64,000 nucleotides of DNA from a virus: positions 24,897 through 88,896 of IMG/VR virus record IMGVR_UViG_3300044641_002513, one strand, 5' to 3'. This document shows positions 59,701 through 64,000 of the stretch, piece after piece. The notes under the pieces were generated by a model that had not been told where the DNA came from, did no database searches, and saw only the letters and a program-made list of their open reading frames with translations. A program made the position numbers and the translations under genes. Within the stretch, counting starts at the first letter, position 1. Every line of letters begins with the position of its first letter.

Positions 59701-62425
59701 TATTGATAACGTAGAAAACAAACTTAAACAAGCAGAAGCGATAACGAAAGTTATGAGAAAGATGCTTGCAGAAAAAGTGATGGAGGCAGGTAATTTAAAT
59801 GCTTACGGAGAAAAGATTGACGCTGATTTTAATGCGAAGGAAGTAGCCGAAGCTACAGACGAAGATATGGGTTGGTGGAGACTATGGTTAGGTAATTACA
59901 AATTTTCTAACTCTGGTATTATTAGAACTGCTCATAAAATAATCTTCGATTCTATTGCTGTAGTAAAAAGATTTACTGTACAAACAGGTAACGAAATACT
60001 AGCAGCTCAAGAAAAGTTTATAAAAGCTGGATACAAAGTAGAAGATATTATACAAAAAGATAAAGACGGCAAACTTACACAATACTTTGTAAGAGAACAT
60101 AACTACCACAGCTATTACAATGCTATACAAGAAACAAAGAATAACATAGCTAAAGCACTAGGCAGAGACGACTATAGTTTAGTACAGGCATCTTTGTTAG
60201 AACCTGCTGATAAAGCTATTTACAATAAGTTTTGGAATGATTTTTTTAAAAACAACACAAAAACTGTTTTAGAAAAAAGAGCTGATGGCACTGATGTTGA
60301 GATGAAGATTCCTGCTGATAAGTATTTAGAAAAAGACTTTCTAAAGAAAATGGAAGACCCTAATTTTAGTGCTTACTACAACTTAATAATTGAAAAGAAA
60401 AGAGAAGCTGTTAACAAGTTACCTGTTCAATACAGAACAGAGAATTTAGTATACAGTTTACCTGCAATAAGAAAAAGTTTCTTAGAACGTATTACAAGTA
60501 AAGACCAAAGTTACTTATCTAAGATAAAAGGAATTACTAAAGAGTCTTTCTTTGTAGACGAAGATGATACTATTTTTGGAGATTTAGATTCTCTAAACAA
60601 TAAAATGGTTCCTATCCACTTTACTAGAAAGTTTGATAATATTGCTGACCAATCTTTTGATGTAGCTAGAACAGTTACTTTGTTTGCTGAAATGGCTGAG
60701 AATTACAGAGAAATGAATCGTATCTCTGGAGATTTAACAGCTGTGCAAAGTACTTTAGCTGAACGTAGATACGGAAAGAAAAAAGGTATTCAAAGTTCTG
60801 ATTACCAAGCATTAGAAACAATGCTAGACACTCACGTATTTGGTATAGAAAAGAAAAATGTAAACTTTAAAATACCTGAGAACGACTTTACTAAAAAAAT
60901 AGGAATAGATAATAAACAATTTTCTTGGACAAAGGCATCACAAAGACTAACTTCTTTTATTCGTACTAACAACTTAGCTTTCAACGTTGCTACTAGTATA
61001 TCAGGTTGGTTAAAAGGTTCAGGAGATAGTATTATAGAAGACCAAATAGGTATCTATACTACTAATGAAAGCAAGAACTGGTCTAGAATGGAGTTTATGA
61101 CTAACCTCGGTCACGTAATGGGTGAAATAGGCAAACCTAAGCAGACTAATAAAATGCATCTTATTCTTCAAGAAAATGAAATAGTCGACATCAACAGAAT
61201 GTTATTTGAAACTACTAAAAACAGAGTAACAAGAAAAACCTTAAACAGAGATATTTTCTATGTAACTTTTGCTACGGGAGATTACGGATTAAAAGGTAGA
61301 GCTACTTTAGCAGTTTACGATAACCACAGACTTTACAACAATCAGTTTATTACTAGAGCTAAGTTCTATGAAAAAACTGCAAAAGAAAAAGGTGTAACTA
61401 ATGATAAAGCTCATCAAAAAGAAGTAGGTAAAGAATGGGAAGCACTAAGAGAAAAAAGTTTATACAATGCTTACGAAGTAGTAGACGGACAACTAAAAAT
61501 TAAAACTGAGTTTGCTCCATTTATTCCTGATGCTTTAGTCAATAGTATAAAAGGTAAAGTAGAGCACTTAACTAATTACTTAGACGGTACGTTATCTCCA
61601 ACAGATAAAGGTAAATTAGCTAGAGGTATAGCAGGCGATTTCTTGTTAATGCACAGAGGTTGGTTTATTGGAATGATGGATACTAGATTCAAAAGAAATG
61701 ATATTAATATGATTTCTGAAGAAGAAGAAGTAGGTACTTATAGAGCAACAGGTGCTTTTTTAGTAGATGCTTTTAGCCAAAGTTTAATAAAAGATAAAAA
61801 TTTAAAAGGTGCTATGGTAGCTTGGAACAATCTAAGTGACCCTTACAAAAGAGGAGTAATGAAAACTGCTTTAGACTTATTATATCTAAACATAGTTGCT
61901 ATAGTAGCTGCTCTATTTAACGCAGCAGCTGACGATGATGATGATAATTTAACTTTACAATACACAGCTTATCAGTTAAACAGATTACTATTAGAACAAG
62001 GAGCTGCTTGGTCTCCAGCAGAGCTATTACAAATGATTGATGAGCCTGTAGTAGGAGCTAGATTTATTAAAGATGTAGTTGATTTAAAAGAAGCTGTGAA
62101 CTTTGGAGAAGTCTATAAATCAGGTATGTACGAAGATAAATCCCACGCTCAAAAATGGTGGTTAAAGAAACTTCCTACAAGAAACCTTTATGAATTAAGA
62201 TTTCCTGAACTTAAAAATAAGTTTATTAAAAATCTAGTAGATTCTCAATATTACGAATACCTTTCTGATGAACAAAAACATTCTATTGTATCTAAAAAAT
62301 CTTTCTTTGATTGGTTAATTCCTTTTAATGAAGGTTATAGTGAAGAGCTACAACAGAATAACGTACGTCAAGTAGTAAACTATTTAGAAGCAGACGACCA
62401 AGGCGAATACAATGAATTTAACTAA
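56798..62425 (+). CDS. Giant cargo protein downstream of the polymerase (1,875 aa)
   Basis: It follows the polymerase gene by 2 bp. Residues about 235-315 and 365-500 resemble a domain of large polyvalent phage proteins (GIGWFRSDEQ, RRILEVQSDLFQKW, GYEKVLFPSGDTA, then LKPIYNFYENTV). At 693-697, EEIAHF with a following Glu looks like a degenerate zincin helix (no first His). Coiled-coil helices fill about 860-1020. Near the C-terminus, LYLNIVAIVAALFNAA (about 1694-1709) is a likely membrane segment followed by an Asp tract. It is probably a packaged companion of the RNA polymerase. No activity can be assigned with confidence. Confidence 0.5.
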   Translation: MSYCININHPEYIQLLQNSNLKPAVLKAKIGVWMEENNSTDFPTLEELNVTSGTVNATLKIIDALEKIQRNVFSQDKLQGWVNDLQKQGASSQQIGLFKEVAKPGMTKDQIATSIAASYSYTVEINTAIKDVTKELNQRLDSSEEEYNSIKTKEVESTSNPSSITKTFYKTFGNNTYTKTITTNPITGKEEKPKYFIASKTVNQTDYYSNLTVPGGTNYTENEIATPEIIPSIKGHAQFATDKGIGWFRSDEQAKTYYDSEVGEYLVETESTGDLFEDVFGTNKKVIPTTTKTRRILEVQSDLFQKWRNNFEFEGNKYTAKKDNNNVWHYYKNGSEINSNEYTKIWDTFLETYLDNADAFTKLLQKDNNWVNFFVKSVIQDSAKKGYEKVLFPSGDTASKVEGHTTLEEFKKQKEDRIKELEEKEVNKAKDIGKNIDLPFPDAKGITSYIYTQREYETWKELNRREITQLKQELERVEGPEGFGALKPIYNFYENTVKNILNKQYGKENVKQITDEYGNTWNEVSVEVQPAKDTILYQTDRAKSYQQKAKTIYFNEVRGKQLSNSDISNINAKLRKLSDEIGDVNWNLRQSSNTNNYYIAGYKNAPVTMDDYYSPYAGGMFRQLTTQSLESRVEELDKKLMSWARKHGISVEALKAVMEKFPDRYDGTALGIADFAKKLIAVADGARIDTLPEEIAHFAIELLIKDPTVVQALEEVVNTPEYAEVKEDYKDIYEEEIDFRKEALGKILAQEIVTNFKKSQENPNNGFWSKILDIANKFFNWVGTNFSKKSAPRTAIEAVVIPLANSILNQEYLGTLDNIDLNIEEEPQILYQTNPNAQPVTNSNVEQKKKFLEGVVVQLNNRVKRFKNSAKSQTEIVALNIEITKLQKLIAQSEFDLGISSFAQLASKELDAILSYLNKALKNKNLNGDKLALAQEFEETYTSLFLELKQSMYEYEFEETEIDALLAIIDNVENKLKQAEAITKVMRKMLAEKVMEAGNLNAYGEKIDADFNAKEVAEATDEDMGWWRLWLGNYKFSNSGIIRTAHKIIFDSIAVVKRFTVQTGNEILAAQEKFIKAGYKVEDIIQKDKDGKLTQYFVREHNYHSYYNAIQETKNNIAKALGRDDYSLVQASLLEPADKAIYNKFWNDFFKNNTKTVLEKRADGTDVEMKIPADKYLEKDFLKKMEDPNFSAYYNLIIEKKREAVNKLPVQYRTENLVYSLPAIRKSFLERITSKDQSYLSKIKGITKESFFVDEDDTIFGDLDSLNNKMVPIHFTRKFDNIADQSFDVARTVTLFAEMAENYREMNRISGDLTAVQSTLAERRYGKKKGIQSSDYQALETMLDTHVFGIEKKNVNFKIPENDFTKKIGIDNKQFSWTKASQRLTSFIRTNNLAFNVATSISGWLKGSGDSIIEDQIGIYTTNESKNWSRMEFMTNLGHVMGEIGKPKQTNKMHLILQENEIVDINRMLFETTKNRVTRKTLNRDIFYVTFATGDYGLKGRATLAVYDNHRLYNNQFITRAKFYEKTAKEKGVTNDKAHQKEVGKEWEALREKSLYNAYEVVDGQLKIKTEFAPFIPDALVNSIKGKVEHLTNYLDGTLSPTDKGKLARGIAGDFLLMHRGWFIGMMDTRFKRNDINMISEEEEVGTYRATGAFLVDAFSQSLIKDKNLKGAMVAWNNLSDPYKRGVMKTALDLLYLNIVAIVAALFNAAADDDDDNLTLQYTAYQLNRLLLEQGAAWSPAELLQMIDEPVVGARFIKDVVDLKEAVNFGEVYKSGMYEDKSHAQKWWLKKLPTRNLYELRFPELKNKFIKNLVDSQYYEYLSDEQKHSIVSKKSFFDWLIPFNEGYSEELQQNNVRQVVNYLEADDQGEYNEFN

Positions 62426-62563
62426 TGCCGTCAAATTTTTTTCTAAGGATGACTTTTTTTTAAATTTTTTTATATATTTTTACATTACCTTATTTTTCAT
62501 ATTGTTTGTTGATTAAAACTGAAGACTGCCTTATCTCTCACTTCTTTCTTATCTCAGTTTTAA

Positions 62564-62596
62564 AAAATACCCGTAGAGCCATGCTACGGGTATTTT
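62564..62596. terminator. Bidirectional terminator between convergent gene blocks
   Basis: AAAATACCCGTAG (62564-62576) pairs perfectly with CTACGGGTATTTT (62584-62596) around a 7-nt loop. A- and T-tracts on both sides make it work in either direction. It separates the plus-strand late operon from the minus-strand genes. T-rich stretches at about 62430-62470 lie between it and the last late gene; the 62426-62600 gap holds no gene. Confidence 0.85.
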
Positions 62597-62599
62597 GTT

Positions 62600-62938
62600 T
62601 TAATAAGCTAATGGATCTAAAATAAACTCTTCTTTTTGCAACAAAGACTCTAATTCATCTTCTTCTTCTGCGGTTAACTCACTAGCTTCTAGCGGTCTAA
62701 ACCTTGAAATACGAAATGCAGGCTCTTGTTCTCTGCCTAATAAGTATATGTAAATAATAGGATTAACTAGTTCTTCTAGTAAGATTCCTGGAACTATATC
62801 ATCATTAGGTAGTATTTCTCTAACTGTATAGACTGTATCCTTCTTAATCCAATTAGGATAAGCGTATCCTACAAAACTTAGTTTACCTGGTTTTATAGCA
62901 TCATCTATACATACAACTTTGTCTCCTACGCTAATCAT
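62600..62938 (-). CDS. Conserved small protein with an SH3/KOW-like start (112 aa)
   Basis: The start VGDKVVCIDDAIKPG, the strand KDTVYTVREI, then ILLEELVNP and FRISRFRPLE form a pattern common in unannotated proteins of phages and Bacteroidota ('K-V-V-C-I-D-D ... Y-T-V-R-E-I ... R-F-R-P'). It reads as a small SH3-like barrel with an acidic C-terminal helix (TAEEEDELESLLQKEEF). Function is unknown. It overlaps its upstream neighbour by 4 nt and ends beside the terminator. Confidence 0.55.
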   Translation of the reverse strand: MISVGDKVVCIDDAIKPGKLSFVGYAYPNWIKKDTVYTVREILPNDDIVPGILLEELVNPIIYIYLLGREQEPAFRISRFRPLEASELTAEEEDELESLLQKEEFILDPLAY

Positions 62939-63162
62939 ACTACTTCTTTTATTGTTTTATAACTAAATTCTGCTTTGTAAGAATAAAGTTCTTTAAATTT
63001 TTCTTCAGCCATTTTAGCATCACCTATTATTCTTTCATCAGCTTTTGTAAAAATATCATTTTTAGTTATAATAAGTACAACCCAGCCATTAAAAAAATCT
63101 TGATAATCTTTTAGTAATAAATAGTATGTACTATCGCTTTTTATACAAGGTAACTTTTTCAT
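62935..63162 (-). CDS. Small hypothetical protein (75 aa)
   Basis: A strand-rich, basic start (KLPCIKSDSTYYLLLKDY) precedes VVLIITKNDIFTKADERIIG and a helical end (KMAEEKFKELYSYKAEFSYK). No family is recognised. It is one base pair from the MazG-like gene upstream and overlaps the next, so it belongs to the same transcript. Confidence 0.5.
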   Translation of the reverse strand: MKKLPCIKSDSTYYLLLKDYQDFFNGWVVLIITKNDIFTKADERIIGDAKMAEEKFKELYSYKAEFSYKTIKEVV

Positions 63163-63163
63163 A

Positions 63164-63607
63164 CTATTTAAAATTAGGTTTTCTAAATCTAATACTTTTT
63201 AATACTTTATTATCAAATTTTCTATAAGTGATGTAGTAACTACCTACTAGTTTCTGATAAGTTTCTATACCTAAAGTAGTATAATAAGCTTGAGTAGCAC
63301 TAGCATCTTCTTCTGTATCATCTGCTTTAGACATATTACTATTGTATATTTCTTTAATAGTGCTGTGTGGGTCTATTCCAAACTCCATCATTGCTCTAAC
63401 AGTAACCCATAGTAAATCTCCTAGTCCATCTTTAATCTCTACACTATCTTTTTTAGCAATAGCTTCAATAGTTTCGTATAGCTCTTCTTGGATTAAGTTT
63501 ATTGCTAAGCTTGCTCTGTCTTCTGGTGGGTAAGATTCTTCTTTTAGAACAGGCAGCCCAAAGACTGTACTCCAATGTTCTATGTAATCTATAATTTTGT
63601 TTTCCAT
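63164..63607 (-). CDS. MazG-like nucleotide pyrophosphohydrolase (147 aa)
   Basis: The all-alpha fold carries the MazG/phosphoribosyl-ATP pyrophosphohydrolase-like metal motifs: EELYETIEA (E-E-x-x-E, at about residues 36-40) and KDGLGDLLWVT (D-x-x-x-D, about 60-64), followed by the frequent SNMSKAD. Such enzymes hydrolyse nucleotides (or ppGpp-like alarmones) to the monophosphate plus pyrophosphate. In phages they may clean up the dNTP pool or dampen the stringent response. The extra C-terminal 40 residues are basic. Assignment to the superfamily is firm; the substrate is unknown. Confidence 0.75.
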   Translation of the reverse strand: MENKIIDYIEHWSTVFGLPVLKEESYPPEDRASLAINLIQEELYETIEAIAKKDSVEIKDGLGDLLWVTVRAMMEFGIDPHSTIKEIYNSNMSKADDTEEDASATQAYYTTLGIETYQKLVGSYYITYRKFDNKVLKSIRFRKPNFK

Positions 63608-63611
63608 ATTT

Positions 63612-63989
63612 TTATTTTCTTAAATAAATTAAATTACTTTTTCTAAGGATTCTTCCTTTCTCATATTCTTCATAAAACCTTACCTCATAAGGAGTTAATT
63701 CTTCCCATTTATACTGAGGATATAATTCGTTCCAAATGTTTTCTTTTTTCTTTGTAGGTATATTAAACCGATTAATAGGTTTATTAGATGCAAAAGCTGT
63801 TCCCTTACCTTTAATTAATATTAAAGCGTATCTTCTCATACTACTACTACCTAATTTCCATTTTTTACCAATTTCAGGTAGAGGAACACCTTTTCTAAAA
63901 TCTTCATAAATCAACTGTTTGTCTTCTTCTGTAAAAGGTAAACAACTAATAGGTATTAATCTACCGTCGTATTTTATTTTATCTTCCAA
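63612..63989 (-). CDS. Helix-turn-helix protein with a TTG start (125 aa)
   Basis: The frame begins with TTG (63987-63989), with an in-frame TAG immediately before it, so TTG is the only plausible start near the 5' end. An A-tract precedes it, as in the other leaders. The product has a helix-turn-helix-like segment (IYEDFRKGVPLPEIGKKW, then KLGSSSMRRYALILIKG), and a basic C-terminus (EKGRILRKSNLIYLRK). It could bind DNA in early gene control. It is separated by 4 nt from the MazG-like gene. Confidence 0.5.
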   Translation of the reverse strand: MEDKIKYDGRLIPISCLPFTEEDKQLIYEDFRKGVPLPEIGKKWKLGSSSMRRYALILIKGKGTAFASNKPINRFNIPTKKKENIWNELYPQYKWEELTPYEVRFYEEYEKGRILRKSNLIYLRK

Positions 63990-64000
63990 CTACTTTTTTT

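Noticed and set aside
1-64000. Stop-codon reassignment (known in some crAss-like phages)
   Set aside because: TAA, TAG (for example at the end of terL) and TGA (for example at the end of the capsid gene) all end genes, and long genes contain no in-frame stops.

Overview
The window is a contiguous AT-rich stretch of a tailed double-stranded DNA phage genome. It belongs to the crAss-like phages (Crassvirales), which infect Bacteroidota. The call rests on gene order and content: an IHF/HU-like protein, the large terminase, a portal, a putative scaffold and a crAss-type major capsid protein lie in order. After these come ring/neck proteins, a 1,416-residue muzzle-type protein, and a run of giant virion 'cargo' proteins ending in a fusion that carries the DFDID motif of crAss-like virion RNA polymerases. 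Leaders are A-rich without Shine-Dalgarno sites, as in Bacteroidota. TAA, TAG and TGA all act as stops, so the standard code is used. Both ends of the window carry minus-strand genes, so this is part of a larger, probably circular genome. No tRNA, integrase, reverse transcriptase or CRISPR array was seen.

Layout. (1) 1-2235, minus strand: small unrecognised genes of early type, spaced by structured non-coding sequence. Three of them share a leader (TTTAAAACAYAA) and a strong hairpin whose loop holds the stop codon. (2) 2236-3017: a divergent control region with four ~40-bp repeats, AT-rich DNA, inverted repeats and a compact RNA-like fold. It ends in a promoter-like TATATTTG just before the first late gene. 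(3) 3018-5658: a tightly packed string of small DNA-binding and unknown genes, then a zinc-ribbon gene. (4) 5645-16182: packaging and head genes. (5) 16279-20994: cysteine-rich and fibre-like proteins ending in a lectin-like receptor-binding candidate. (6) 21207-22737: a lysis cassette of u-spanin-like lipoprotein, holin and cell-wall hydrolase candidate. (7) 22740-29633: small basic protein, ring proteins, a second HU-like protein and the muzzle. (8) 29636-62425: about 33 kb of giant internal proteins. (9) 62426-64000: a bidirectional terminator, then minus-strand genes including a MazG-like pyrophosphohydrolase.

The most interesting content is in region 8. A 157-residue protein at 45277-45750 aligns with bacterial ferritin and keeps all five ferroxidase ligands, but has lost the third-iron site. 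The neighbouring 3,677-residue protein combines a PP2C-type phosphatase domain, an HExxH zincin motif, the virion RNA polymerase core and a YbiA/NADAR-like tail. The first cargo protein begins with an outer-membrane beta-barrel-like segment and contains a glucosaminidase domain that is repeated as a separate gene immediately downstream. Together these suggest an ejected apparatus that opens the envelope, transcribes early genes and perhaps changes host signalling and iron chemistry; the last two roles are inference.
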